A stretch of DNA of 64,000 bases from E44-bin32 sp034430615. Lineage in GTDB: Bacteria > Chloroflexota > Anaerolineae > Anaerolineales > E44-bin32. Below are positions 52,654-62,410 of the stretch, one piece after another. Both the position numbers and the translations under genes were made by a program. Where the stretch lies: positions 22,870-86,869 of the forward strand of contig DAOUEJ010000216.1 in assembly GCA_034430615.1 (NCBI GenBank). Direction: 5' to 3'. The notes beneath the pieces are model-generated. The model did no database searches. It was not told where the DNA came from and saw only the letters and a program-made list of their open reading frames with translations. The stretch's first letter is position 1, and the number at the start of each line of letters is the position of its first letter.

Positions 52654-54876
52654 CTAGAGCAGCGGGAGCTGCGGGTCCTCGTGCTCGGGTGGGTCAATCG
52701 CCATGCGCTCCTTGAAGTTTGCCATCGTGATGGTCGTTTCAGCAGCCAGCCGGCGGACATGCCGGAACTTTATAACCCGCAGGCCGCTCTCCAGCCAGGC
52801 CTTGAAATGGGGGTCACGGCGGGTGCGTTCTGCAATCAACCCCGCTCGTCCACCAGGGACGACGAAGGTCAGCCGTTCTTGGTCGGCAGGCTGGGGCAGG
52901 TGACCCCAGCCTGCGGTTTCACGGATTTCGAAGGCGTGACCTGCTCCAGCCTCTCCAGTCTGCCAGATCACGCGTTCACCGGCATCGACCTCGAACCCCA
53001 GCCGCCTTCCCAACTCAACGAGCAGCGCCTGCATCTCGACACAATCGGCTTTTCGCAGCTCTGGATCGTCTTCAGCTCTCAAGTGCCATATATCCGCATC
53101 AGCAATTTTCAATGCATAAGACTGGAGGCAGGCATAGACCCAACGACGGTCGGGTGTCAGCAATCCGGGGAATTGCTCGCAAACGGCTTGGTCCAACTCC
53201 CGACCCCGGACCTGCCTCTGATCCCGAAGCTGCCCGAGTATGCACCATTCGACTCGGTCGAGCAGTGGATCTTCGGCTACATCCGGCTGTTTGAGGTCAT
53301 AGACGCCACTTTCAGGTTCGCTCCCGCGGCTCAAATGTTCAAAGGGCTGCCTTTGCAGCACCTGCTCGATCTGATCCACCAACGATTGCATCGGATGACG
53401 CTGGGGCGCAGTCCAATCCTGATCGAGCTGCCGGAGTTCGGTGATCCGCGTCCAGGCCGCTGCGTGCAGGCAAGAGTAGGGCGCGGGCTGCGCATGCTCC
53501 ACCAGGAGCTCTTGCATGGCGCGACGCAGTTCCACGTTCTCGATCCCGCGTCGGGATGCATGTTGTTCGCCTCGTTCGTTGACCCACTGCCCAACCAGCT
53601 GCTGATCATCACTGCGCAGTGCACAGCCGCTGAGTTTGAACCCGGCCCCCTCCACCCCGGCCATTGTCGCAGCCACAAAACCTGGTTCGGCTTCCGGTAT
53701 ATATACGATGGCTGGGTGGGATTGTGGGTAGCAGTCAGCGACGCTGCGCAAGACCGTCCGGATCGCCGTAGCATGCCAACCCCAGTCATATCGCCGCCGG
53801 CGAAGTGCGACCTTGATCGGCGCCGCCGCATCCCGCCCCCACAGCCAGGCTGTCCACAGCGCGCTCAGAGTCCAGAATGCCTGGTTCGGGCGGGGTGGGA
53901 TCGTCAAGATAAGATCAATCCCATCGAATGCATGCTGCTCACGGCACAAATCACGCGCCGGGCCGGGATAAAGACACACACCTGACGCTCGTCCTTGCCG
54001 AGTGCTGTCCCATTCGTGAACATCTACCCCCTCATCGTGCATCGCCCACTGGTCCAGTCCACGCTCAAGGGCGCGCCATACATTGAACTCTCTGTAACGG
54101 GAGGAGGCGATTAGTTGCCGGGGTCGCGTGCGACCCTCAGGGTAGCTCCACAAAGCATTGGCGGCGTCAAAGGCAGTGAGCAACAGGGCTTGCGTTGCGG
54201 CCAGCGTGCGTGCCTCAATGTTGGCCTGCGCAACTTTGTTCAGGATCGTGATCAGGGCGAAGATCGCCCGACCCGGGTAAACAGATAAGGCAGCCTCAGC
54301 ATGCTTGCGATCAGGATCTCCGGGTGGTGCCAGACTGTCCAGGGCTACCGCAGCCTGCATGCTGCTGCGTGAGTAGTCTAGAGCGTTATCCCAATCCTCT
54401 TCGGTCGTGATGCTTTCTCCTGCATGTGAGCAGTGTTCGCATGAATAAACCTTGTGTGAGGGCCCACCCAACTCCTTATCCCAGATGAAGTATTCAACAT
54501 CGACGATTTCTCCACAGCGGGCGCAGCGGCTGCGGTAGAGGTCGATGATGAAGGGTTCGAGACGCGTTTCATCCTTAGGGATTGCCGCCAGATGCGCGAG
54601 CGCAGCCTGGAGTTCTGCTACGCTGAAGGGTTGCAGAGTATAGCGGGTGACGAAGCGAGTGATCGGGTTATTGATAGCGAGGGTAATTTCACACCCTGCA
54701 AGTGCACACTCCAGCGCAAGCTGCGGAGAGGTACCAAAGGGATCGAAGACCCGCCGTACCCGTGGAAGCTTCCCTTCCAGCAACCGAAGGACAACCCCTT
54801 CCTCGAGCGGGGGAAGAAACCTCTCGAGCGGGTTCGGCCGTACCTCTGAATTCCCAACAGGCAGCGCAACGTTCAT
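52654..54876 (-). CDS. Decayed DNA-methylase-like protein with zinc ribbon
   Basis: The 740-aa protein resembles N6/N4 DNA methylases related to COG1743: a first motif RRVFDPFGTSPQLALECALAG (Asp45), and zinc-ribbon cysteines CARC and CEHC (118-149). At the place of the catalytic DPPY it has DLILTIPPRPNQAFWTLSALW (325-330). The Asp and Tyr of DPPY are thus missing, so methyl transfer is unlikely. It may bind DNA as a structural or regulatory relative. It lies 33 bp upstream of plsY on the same strand. Confidence 0.6.
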   Translation of the reverse strand: MNVALPVGNSEVRPNPLERFLPPLEEGVVLRLLEGKLPRVRRVFDPFGTSPQLALECALAGCEITLAINNPITRFVTRYTLQPFSVAELQAALAHLAAIPKDETRLEPFIIDLYRSRCARCGEIVDVEYFIWDKELGGPSHKVYSCEHCSHAGESITTEEDWDNALDYSRSSMQAAVALDSLAPPGDPDRKHAEAALSVYPGRAIFALITILNKVAQANIEARTLAATQALLLTAFDAANALWSYPEGRTRPRQLIASSRYREFNVWRALERGLDQWAMHDEGVDVHEWDSTRQGRASGVCLYPGPARDLCREQHAFDGIDLILTIPPRPNQAFWTLSALWTAWLWGRDAAAPIKVALRRRRYDWGWHATAIRTVLRSVADCYPQSHPAIVYIPEAEPGFVAATMAGVEGAGFKLSGCALRSDDQQLVGQWVNERGEQHASRRGIENVELRRAMQELLVEHAQPAPYSCLHAAAWTRITELRQLDQDWTAPQRHPMQSLVDQIEQVLQRQPFEHLSRGSEPESGVYDLKQPDVAEDPLLDRVEWCILGQLRDQRQVRGRELDQAVCEQFPGLLTPDRRWVYACLQSYALKIADADIWHLRAEDDPELRKADCVEMQALLVELGRRLGFEVDAGERVIWQTGEAGAGHAFEIRETAGWGHLPQPADQERLTFVVPGGRAGLIAERTRRDPHFKAWLESGLRVIKFRHVRRLAAETTITMANFKERMAIDPPEHEDPQLPLL

Positions 54877-54962
54877 AATCTCCAGTATACGTCAACCCCT
54901 GCATTGGCTGATTCAGAATACACCATCTTGTCCTGCGCGGTCTCAGGCCTTAGACTGTTACT

Positions 54963-56243
54963 ATGCGCACACGCCTCCAAAGCCAACGAACCATCCCAAA
55001 TTTGCTGGTACTCAGCCTGGCTCTTTACGGCTGTGGAACAGCATCGCCGGGTAGATCTGGGGCGGCCTTGGTGCTGCCGACAGGCTCTGATGCGGAAACG
55101 AGTGAAACCGCAGGCACTCCACAGATCATCGACCCTGCCCCGGAAGCTTGCCCGATCCCACCCGCCTCCCCGAACTTGCCGGCCCTCGCTGATTCCCGCA
55201 CATGGGCGAGCGATCTATCGGGTTACCTGAACCAGGGCGGCTTGCTTACTGCCTTGATCGATGGGCTGAGGCAACGTCCTTTAATCCAGGGTTTCGCGAG
55301 CACCGGGAAGATCGCCGATCTCGACTCGAACGGGTACCAGGACCTGGCGTTGACGATCCTCGAGGACTCGACGCAAGGCATCGCCGCAGGCAGCCTGCTG
55401 ATTTTCCTCTGCCAGGAAGATCATTTCGAACTTTCCTACCTGTCCCCGCCGGGCGAAAATCAAACTTTGCCTGAGATTGCAGCCGTGCGTGACTTGAACG
55501 CCGATGGCGTGACCGATCTGCTGCTTTCTTCCCACATCTGCGGGGCACATAGCTGTTTTATCGAGCTGCAGCTGTTCAGCTGGGATCGATCTCGATTTGC
55601 GAACATCCTTGATGGGCGAAGTGATGACCTGCCGAACCCTACGCTCACCCTCGAAGGACCTGACCCAGATGGCACCTGGCGTATATCACTGACCGGGACC
55701 GGGATCAGCTCGGCCGGCGCCGGACCTTACCGTGAACGGACGCGTACCTGGTCGTGGGATGCTGCTGCAGCAACTTTTATTGCCGCTCCCGACCTGCTCC
55801 AGCCGCCCCGGTACCGCATCCATATGCTCCACGATGCCGATCTGGCAGCGGCGAGCGGGGATATGGTTTCAGCTTCCCAGGACTACGCTCGGGTGATCGA
55901 GGATGGCACACTGGATGATTGGATTGGCGGGGAGTCGAGCCGGCGCTCACTGGCCGCGTTCGCCGCGTTCCGGCAGATGTGGCTGCATCTCTGGCAGGGA
56001 GAGACCAGGGAGGCAAGCGCCGTACTCGAATTCCTGCAAGCCTCTGCGACAAACGACAGCGCCGACGTGCTTGAGATGGCCCGGATCACATTCGAAACTT
56101 ACCAGCTGGAGGGGATCGAAGCGGCCTGCAGCGCCGCCCAAGCCTTTGCCGCCGCGCATCAGCAGGGTGTGCTCGAGCCGCTCAACTTCGGCTACGCAAA
56201 CCGTTCCTTCAACCTTCCCGACATTTGCCTCAACCCAGATTGA
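54963..56243 (+). CDS. Lipoprotein with FG-GAP/VCBS-like repeats
   Basis: The 426-aa protein has a lipoprotein signal with lipobox ALYGC (Cys24) and a Thr/Pro-rich linker. Repeats resembling FG-GAP calcium sites are visible: KIADLDSNGYQDLALT and AVRDLNADGVTDLLLS. The C-terminal third is helical with tetratricopeptide-like spacing (HDADLAAASGDMVSASQDY). It is tethered outside the cell. No enzyme motif is seen. Function is unknown. Confidence 0.68.
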   Translation: MRTRLQSQRTIPNLLVLSLALYGCGTASPGRSGAALVLPTGSDAETSETAGTPQIIDPAPEACPIPPASPNLPALADSRTWASDLSGYLNQGGLLTALIDGLRQRPLIQGFASTGKIADLDSNGYQDLALTILEDSTQGIAAGSLLIFLCQEDHFELSYLSPPGENQTLPEIAAVRDLNADGVTDLLLSSHICGAHSCFIELQLFSWDRSRFANILDGRSDDLPNPTLTLEGPDPDGTWRISLTGTGISSAGAGPYRERTRTWSWDAAAATFIAAPDLLQPPRYRIHMLHDADLAAASGDMVSASQDYARVIEDGTLDDWIGGESSRRSLAAFAAFRQMWLHLWQGETREASAVLEFLQASATNDSADVLEMARITFETYQLEGIEAACSAAQAFAAAHQQGVLEPLNFGYANRSFNLPDICLNPD

Positions 56244-56266
56244 ATTGACCTCGACTGGAGCAAGCC

Positions 56267-57394
56267 ATGCCACCGCTTAGCCTCGCCGATCTGCAGCCTA
56301 GGATGCCCACTCTCCTGCGCACACTGCGCCAGCTGGTTGAATTCGAATCCCCGACAACAGCCAAGGAACATATCGACCTGCTTGGCTCTTTTATCACCGG
56401 TGAAATGGAACGAATCGGCGCGCACGTGACGCGCGATGCGCAGGAGAAAGCAGGTGACCACTTGCTGGGCACCTGGGGGGCGGCGACTCCCGGGATATTA
56501 CTGCTCACCCATATCGACACTGTCCATCCGCTTGATTCGCTTGAACACATGCCGTGGCGGGAGAGCGAGCAGGCTGTGTATGGCCCAGGCGTGCTCGATA
56601 TGAAGGTGAGCGTCGCCATGGCGCTCACGGCTCTTTCGGCGCTAAGGGAGGCCGGGAAGCTCCCGGTCGGCGTGTCCCTGCTCTGCACATCGGATGAGGA
56701 GACGGGCAGCCGGTCCTCCCGGAAGCTGATCGAGGAACTGGCCTCAAAGGCCGTGATCGTTCTGTGCCTCGAGCCAGCACTGCCTGGCGGTGCCCTGAAG
56801 ACATGGCGAAAAGGCATCCTCGGGTTCAGGATCGATGTCCTCGGTACAGCCGCCCACGCTGGAAGCGATATCCACAATGGGGTCAACGCGATTTTAGAAA
56901 TGTCACACCAGGTGCAGGCAGTTACCGCACTAGCCGACGAGGAGGCTGAAACGACGGTGAGTGTCGGCGTGATCGCGGGAGGGACTCGATCGAACGTGGT
57001 CCCGCAATCCTGCTGGGCTCGGATCGATGTGCGCGCAAAGACCGTTGCAGAAGGGGAGCGGATCCTGAGAGACATGCACGCCTTAGAACCCGTTCTCCCC
57101 GGGGCTCAACTCGATGTGCGAGGCGGTTGGAAACGCCCGCCGATGGAGCGCGATGACAAGATGCAGGCCACCTTTCAGCGCGCCCGGCTGATTGGTGAGA
57201 CATTGGGAATGAGCCTGATCGAAGGTGGCACCGGTGGCGGTTCAGATGCGAATTTCGTGGCCCAGCTTGGCGTGCCTGTCCTCGATGGACTTGGAGCCCT
57301 GGGACGCGGCGCCCACACTCATGACGAGCTGGTGGAAATCGACACGCTCGCAGAACGGACCACACTCCTCGCGGCTCTGATCAGCGAGTGGTAA
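56267..57394 (+). CDS. M20-family metallopeptidase
   Basis: The 375-aa protein has the M20 motifs LLTHIDTVHP (His), GVLDMKVSVAM (Asp), TSDEETGSR (Glu) and CLEPALP (Glu). A dimerisation insert (GTAAHAGSDIHNGVNAILE) follows. This resembles glutamate carboxypeptidase (CPG2-type) enzymes. It acts on small peptides in the cytoplasm. It is 23 nt after the FG-GAP lipoprotein and its end overlaps the convergent gene by 14 nt. Confidence 0.9.
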   Translation: MPPLSLADLQPRMPTLLRTLRQLVEFESPTTAKEHIDLLGSFITGEMERIGAHVTRDAQEKAGDHLLGTWGAATPGILLLTHIDTVHPLDSLEHMPWRESEQAVYGPGVLDMKVSVAMALTALSALREAGKLPVGVSLLCTSDEETGSRSSRKLIEELASKAVIVLCLEPALPGGALKTWRKGILGFRIDVLGTAAHAGSDIHNGVNAILEMSHQVQAVTALADEEAETTVSVGVIAGGTRSNVVPQSCWARIDVRAKTVAEGERILRDMHALEPVLPGAQLDVRGGWKRPPMERDDKMQATFQRARLIGETLGMSLIEGGTGGGSDANFVAQLGVPVLDGLGALGRGAHTHDELVEIDTLAERTTLLAALISEW

Positions 57395-58655
57395 CCACTT
57401 GACCCGCAGCCTCCCACAGATCCTGGACCTGGCGCATTCGGGCCATCTGCTGCAGGAAGGCATACGGGGATTCGGCCCGATCCCATAATTTCCGAACGGC
57501 CTCCCCCACTGGATCATCACCTGCCGCACCGCCCGGCTCATCCGCATAAGCTCCGTGAAAGGCGAAGTAAGCCTGATTGAGGCGTCGAATGCGGTAGCCT
57601 CGATCCCAGAAGAAGACCCTGCGAGCTTCCATATAGGCTTCCGCCTGTTCGATTTCCCCTTGCTCTAATAGCTGATCCACCGTCATACGTGTCTGGCGCA
57701 TTTCAGCCTGGAAATCGAACTCGGGTTCCGCTGCAGGATCGCTGGGTGGCGCGCTGGCAGCGGGCTCTGGCGGAAGCAGTTCGGGATAGAACTGACGCAG
57801 GATTTCACGCCCGATCGCAACCCCCATCAGCGAAGCAGTCGTCTCGTTCATGGTCCGCAGCTCGGGTGAGGCGCTATAGCGCACACCGAGTGGGTGCAAC
57901 GATAAGTAGTTGTGAACCCACTCATGTCCGATGACCTCGGTCACCCAAACCAGAGCGGTGCTCTCCTGCACCATGGTCGGGTACGTTCCCAAGCCACCGA
58001 CCGGCACCACTAGCGCAGAGGACCCGGTTGATGCTTCCACCGCCTGCTCAAGCTCAATATTGGCATCCAGGTCGAGGTCCAGGCGTAAATTAATATTCAG
58101 GTCCTGGCGAATTACGTCTCGAGGAGAGACGATCAGCGCGCTCGGAAGCGGTGCAAAAGTAAAGGACAGGGGTGGGATGATCGCACCCCCAACCCCAAAC
58201 CCAAGCTCCCGCAGGATTTGTTCAGCCTGGGATCCAAGCACTTCCTCCGCAAGCGGACGCATCGCGCCGGCTTCGGAGTTAAGTGCGGCTACGCGTGCGG
58301 TCAATTCCTGCAGGTGCTGGTCGCGATCTTCGAGCCCGGGCTCCCCATAGGCCAACTCGAGCTCACCCCGTGCTTCGTGCAAGTGACCGAGAGCCGCTAG
58401 ATAGTCAAAAACAAGCTGCTGATCACGCGCAGGGGCAAGATACTCAGCAGCAGATAGGCTGGTGCTGGCGGCTTTCTCGATCCAGGCACTCAATGTCCAG
58501 CCAAGGAAATTGAATTCGACCGGGCGGGTCAGGAGCCGGATGCGATCGGTTTGATCGACGACGAGCAAGCTGCTTCCCCCGAGCAGTATGAGGGTGATTA
58601 GCAGTAAAAGACTTCGCCTGAACCCTGTCCAGAAACCCAGCAGGAATGCGCGCAT
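57381..58655 (-). CDS. Membrane-anchored putative metallopeptidase
   Basis: I start at ATG 58655, 8 codons into the longer frame. The 424-aa protein has a membrane anchor (about 12-34) and a large soluble part. It carries TEVIGHEWVHNYLSLHPLG with HExxH, followed by ELRTMNETTASLMG, in which the Glu lies in gluzincin spacing. I do not recognise a named family. The domain is probably extracytoplasmic. The N-terminal half is helical and may regulate access. Confidence 0.65.
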   Translation of the reverse strand: MRAFLLGFWTGFRRSLLLLITLILLGGSSLLVVDQTDRIRLLTRPVEFNFLGWTLSAWIEKAASTSLSAAEYLAPARDQQLVFDYLAALGHLHEARGELELAYGEPGLEDRDQHLQELTARVAALNSEAGAMRPLAEEVLGSQAEQILRELGFGVGGAIIPPLSFTFAPLPSALIVSPRDVIRQDLNINLRLDLDLDANIELEQAVEASTGSSALVVPVGGLGTYPTMVQESTALVWVTEVIGHEWVHNYLSLHPLGVRYSASPELRTMNETTASLMGVAIGREILRQFYPELLPPEPAASAPPSDPAAEPEFDFQAEMRQTRMTVDQLLEQGEIEQAEAYMEARRVFFWDRGYRIRRLNQAYFAFHGAYADEPGGAAGDDPVGEAVRKLWDRAESPYAFLQQMARMRQVQDLWEAAGQVVTTR

Positions 58656-58704
58656 GCCGGCATCATACCAAGCTAACAAGGCGAGTCAAGCTGGAGAATG
58701 GCTA

Positions 58705-58713
58705 TGTTATAAT
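58705..58713 (+). promoter_or_regulatory. Extended -10 promoter of the epimerase gene
   Basis: TGTTATAAT at 58705-58713 lies 40 nt before the ATG at 58754. No strong -35 is visible, as is common with TGn-extended promoters. Confidence 0.5.
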
Positions 58714-58753
58714 CTCGCCTCACAGACCCCCGGTGGGATCTGTCGAAAACCTT

Positions 58754-59680
58754 ATGAACTTCCTCGTCACCGGCGCAGCCGGCTTTCTGGGTTCAAATCT
58801 CGCAAATCGTCTTGCCCGCGAAGGGCATCAAATCCGTGGTCTCGATGACCTAAGCGCCGGTGACCCGGCCCGGCTCGGTTCTGAGATCCTCTTCACGCGC
58901 GGTGATGTAACCGACCGACCTAAACTCTGGACGCTGCTCCAGGACGTGGATTGTGTCTATCACCTTGCAGCCAAGGTTTCGGTTCCCGAATCAGTCCTTT
59001 ACCCTCGCGAATACAACATCATCAATGTCGGCGGGACGGTGAGCGTGATGGAGGCGATGCGCGATGTCGGGGTAAGAAGGGTGGTATTCATTTCCTCCGG
59101 TGCGATTTATGGCGATGGAGGCACACAGGTTTTGAATGAGTTGGACGCCCCCCGCCCCAGTTCACCCTACGCAGTGAGCAAACTCGCTGCAGAGCACTAC
59201 GTCCGCACGATTGGAAAGCTATGGGGTATCGAGACGGTCTCGCTGCGGGTTTTCAATGCATACGGTCCGGGCCAGCCATTATCCGTCGCCCACCCTCCAG
59301 TCATACCCCACTTCCTGCGCGAGGCCGCCCTGGGTGGAACTTTGATTATTCACGGCCAGGGCGAGCAGACACGCGACTTCGTCTACATTGATGACGTGAT
59401 CGAAGCCATGGTCGCAGCCGCGACCGCTCCCACAATCGATCAGTCCGTGATCAACATTGGCAGCGGTGAAGCGACAAGCATCAAGACCCTCGGGCAGTAC
59501 GTAATCGAAGCCATCGGGGCCAAGGTACAATGGATCTACAAGGAAGACAACGATCCAGGTCCCTCTCACATGTGTGCTGATATCACCCTCGCTCGCAAGA
59601 AACTGGGCTACCAACCCCGCTACAGCCTGCAGGAAGGCCTGGATCGGATGATCCTCAAAGATGCCCGTTTCCAAGCGTGA
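58754..59680 (+). CDS. NAD-dependent sugar-nucleotide epimerase/dehydratase
   Basis: I start at ATG 58754, which opens directly with the Rossmann motif MNFLVTGAAGFLGSNLA; an upstream extension of 36 residues is unlikely. The 308-aa protein has the SDR active-site SPYAVSKLAAEHY (YxxxK) and FNAYGPGQ. It is probably a UDP-glucose 4-epimerase-like enzyme for surface glycans, but the substrate is open. Confidence 0.88.
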   Translation: MNFLVTGAAGFLGSNLANRLAREGHQIRGLDDLSAGDPARLGSEILFTRGDVTDRPKLWTLLQDVDCVYHLAAKVSVPESVLYPREYNIINVGGTVSVMEAMRDVGVRRVVFISSGAIYGDGGTQVLNELDAPRPSSPYAVSKLAAEHYVRTIGKLWGIETVSLRVFNAYGPGQPLSVAHPPVIPHFLREAALGGTLIIHGQGEQTRDFVYIDDVIEAMVAAATAPTIDQSVINIGSGEATSIKTLGQYVIEAIGAKVQWIYKEDNDPGPSHMCADITLARKKLGYQPRYSLQEGLDRMILKDARFQA

Positions 59681-59738
59681 TGCCATCAGCAAATGAGCCC
59701 CGGATGGATCCGGCGAGCCACCCAACGGACCTGATCAC

Positions 59739-60362
59739 GTGAAACAGGGAGCTCGCCTTAAGCGCCCTTTCTTCGAGAGTGAGACGCTCACTGTCGCCCG
59801 TAAACTACTGGGAAAATCGCTCGTTAAGATTGAATCTGACGGGACCCGCCTGTGCGGCTCCATCGTCGAAACGGAAGCCTATGTCGGCGTAGATGATCTC
59901 GCGTGCCACGCCCGTGTCGGCCGGACCCGGCGTAACGCCGCGATGTGGGGTGACCCCGGGCATGCCTATGTCTATTTCACCTACGGCATGCACTGGATGC
60001 TGAACCTAGTCACCGAGCGAACCGGGTTTCCAGCCGCAGTACTTGTGCGAGCGCTTGTGCCGCGAGAAGGGCTGGCACGCATCCGATCACAACGTCCAGG
60101 ACGTCCACTGTCTGAGCTTTGTAATGGACCAGCCAAGCTATGCCAAGCCTTTGCGATCGATCAAAGCTACGACGGCCTCGATCTCTGTAAATCTGGATCG
60201 CCGCTCTTCCTTGAGGAGGCGGGGACAATCCCCGACTCGGCCGTCACATTTGGCCCGCGCGTGGGTTTAAACAAAGTGGACGAGCCATGGAAAAGCATAC
60301 CATGGCGCTTCCGCGTCGATCCAAGCTTCGCCAGTACACTTCAGCCGGAGGATAGACCATGA
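59739..60362 (+). CDS. 3-methyladenine DNA glycosylase (Mpg/AAG type)
   Basis: The 207-aa protein has the AAG signature: SIVETEAYVGVDDLACHA with the catalytic Glu, TRRNAAMWGDPGHAYVYFTYGMHWMLN, and NGPAKLCQAF. It removes alkylated purines from DNA. The start is GTG 59739. It overlaps fabI by 4 nt. Confidence 0.93.
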   Translation: MKQGARLKRPFFESETLTVARKLLGKSLVKIESDGTRLCGSIVETEAYVGVDDLACHARVGRTRRNAAMWGDPGHAYVYFTYGMHWMLNLVTERTGFPAAVLVRALVPREGLARIRSQRPGRPLSELCNGPAKLCQAFAIDQSYDGLDLCKSGSPLFLEEAGTIPDSAVTFGPRVGLNKVDEPWKSIPWRFRVDPSFASTLQPEDRP

Positions 60363-61153
60363 CGCTCTTACAGGATAAAACCGCACTTATCTTCGGGGTC
60401 GCCAACGATCATTCGATCGCATGGGGCATCGCGCAAGCCATGCATGAGCACGGTGCCCGGGTGGCTTTCTCGTATGCAGGTGAGGCGCTCGAACGCAGGG
60501 TGCGGCCACTGGCAGGGTCGCTTGGATCATCCTTTGTGGAACCGTGCGACGTCACCGATGACGACCAGATCGCTGCGCTATTCGACAAGGCACGCCTGGA
60601 CCTCGGAAAAGTCGATATCCTGGTACATGCCATTGCCTTCGCCGAAAGGGAGGACCTTCAAGGCGCCTTCCACCAGACCAGCCGCAACGGCTTCCGCCGC
60701 GCCATGGACATCAGCGTCTACTCCCTGATTGCCCTCGCCCGGGCCGCAAAACCTCTGATGGGCGCCGGTGGGTCGATGTTGACCCTCAGCTACTATGGTG
60801 GGCAGAAGGTCGTTCCTAGCTACAACGTCATGGGCGTCGCCAAGGCCGCGCTCGAAATGACGACACGCTACCTGGCCGTTGACCTTGGTCGGGATGGCAT
60901 TCGTGTAAACGCCATCTCCGCCGGGCCGATTCGCACGCTTTCAGCTGCTGGTGTGAGCGGTTTTAAACGCATGCATCGCGAGTTTGCGGCCCACACCCCT
61001 CTCCGCGTGGGGGTCGAGATCGAGGACATTGGCGGTGCAGCTGTTTGGTTGTCTTCCAAGCTCGCCAGTAAAGTAACGGGGGAGGTGCTCTTTGTCGACT
61101 CGGGATACAATATCGTTGGCATCCCAGAAGCCGCGGATGAAGATACCGAGTGA
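60359..61153 (+). CDS. fabI: Enoyl-ACP reductase FabI
   Basis: The 264-aa SDR enzyme has the FabI-type NAD site GVANDHSIAWGIA and the active site YYGGQKVVPSYNVMGVAKAA, where Tyr and Lys stand in the FabI Yx6K spacing. AGPIRTLSAAGVSGF and the substrate-loop region follow. It catalyses the last step of fatty acid chain elongation and is the target of triclosan-type inhibitors in other bacteria. Confidence 0.95.
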   Translation: MTLLQDKTALIFGVANDHSIAWGIAQAMHEHGARVAFSYAGEALERRVRPLAGSLGSSFVEPCDVTDDDQIAALFDKARLDLGKVDILVHAIAFAEREDLQGAFHQTSRNGFRRAMDISVYSLIALARAAKPLMGAGGSMLTLSYYGGQKVVPSYNVMGVAKAALEMTTRYLAVDLGRDGIRVNAISAGPIRTLSAAGVSGFKRMHREFAAHTPLRVGVEIEDIGGAAVWLSSKLASKVTGEVLFVDSGYNIVGIPEAADEDTE

Positions 61154-61174
61154 GGACGTGAAGAGTTCTCTGCC

Positions 61175-62338
61175 GTGTTGAATCGGTTTCGCAAACTCTC
61201 ATTTGACCGGCTGACCCCCGAGTTGAAGATTTACAGGCTGTGGATCACCCGTAGGTTAACGCTGGTGATCCTGATCTTGCTTGGCGCCTGGACCTTGCTC
61301 GACCTGGCGTTGTGGGCACGATCCACCCGGGACGAAACCAGCCTCGTCACTGACCTGGGGTTCATCGGTTTCCTCGCAGCCAGTACATGGATTTCGCAGC
61401 GGATCGCCAGCCACGGCAACACCCACCTGGCCGGATACCTGTCAGCCGGCTCCTTTTTTGTGCTGGCACTGGCCAACATAATCCTCTATCCCAGCAACAT
61501 CTTCGTCTTCAGTGCGATGCTCTTCGTCCCGATCATGATCACCGGTTTCGCTGTCGGCGGGCGTTCGCCTTTCGTCTTCTCCATCCTCGCCTCTCTTGGA
61601 CTGCTGGGAAGTTGGGGGGCTACGCGCGGGTATTACGCCGAACTTGGGCTGACTGTTGAGAATTGGGCGTTGTTCCTGGGCAGTCAATTCGGCCTACACC
61701 AGGGGTTAGCAGCCCTGCTCTACAACCAGGGGCGGCACCTGGAAATCAGCTTCGACCGGCTGCACAGTAAAACCGAGCAGTTCTCACAACTCGCACATAC
61801 CGATCCGCTCACCAATCTTGCCAACCGCCGCTTCCTGATCGAACAGCTCCAGTGTGAGTTTGCGCGGGCCAAACGCTACCGCCGGCCACTCTCGCTGCTC
61901 TACATGGACCTGGATGGCTTTAAGTCCATCAACGACCGCTTTGGGCATATCTTGGGAGACGAGATGCTCCGCAGCGCTGCACTATCGATGCGGGCGGTAC
62001 TGCGCTCGACTGATCTGCTGGCTCGCATCGGTGGTGACGAGTTCGCCGTCCTGCTTCCAGAAACAAGCATCAAGGATGCGCTGGGAGTCGCTCAGAAGTT
62101 GCGGCGAGCTTTGGAGGCATCAGCCACCAGCCTTGGCGAGAACATCCCTGCCCTGACCTTTTCGGCCGGAGTTTCACAGCTCCGCTTTGAGGATGAGTCC
62201 GTCGATGACCTTCTTGCGCGAGCCGACCGGGTACAATACCTAGCGAAATCTGAAGGACAGGGACAGATCCGGTCACAGCATGATATGAGCCAGCTTCCGC
62301 TCTTCTCCGTAGGCGCTGATCCACCCAAAGATCGTTGA
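61175..62338 (+). CDS. Membrane-bound diguanylate cyclase (GGDEF)
   Basis: The 387-aa protein has about six hydrophobic helices (roughly 24-185) followed by a GGDEF domain. It contains DPLTNLANRRFLIEQL, LYMDLDGFKSINDRFGH, and the active-site RIGGDEFAVLLPE. An RxxD inhibitory site is not evident. It makes cyclic di-GMP from GTP. The start is GTG 61175. Confidence 0.93.
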   Translation: MLNRFRKLSFDRLTPELKIYRLWITRRLTLVILILLGAWTLLDLALWARSTRDETSLVTDLGFIGFLAASTWISQRIASHGNTHLAGYLSAGSFFVLALANIILYPSNIFVFSAMLFVPIMITGFAVGGRSPFVFSILASLGLLGSWGATRGYYAELGLTVENWALFLGSQFGLHQGLAALLYNQGRHLEISFDRLHSKTEQFSQLAHTDPLTNLANRRFLIEQLQCEFARAKRYRRPLSLLYMDLDGFKSINDRFGHILGDEMLRSAALSMRAVLRSTDLLARIGGDEFAVLLPETSIKDALGVAQKLRRALEASATSLGENIPALTFSAGVSQLRFEDESVDDLLARADRVQYLAKSEGQGQIRSQHDMSQLPLFSVGADPPKDR

Positions 62339-62410
62339 AGCGTTTATCCAAAATTATGTGCTCCACCGCAAATATTTGATTACGGGTGCACCATAGAAAC
62401 GAAAGCAGAA

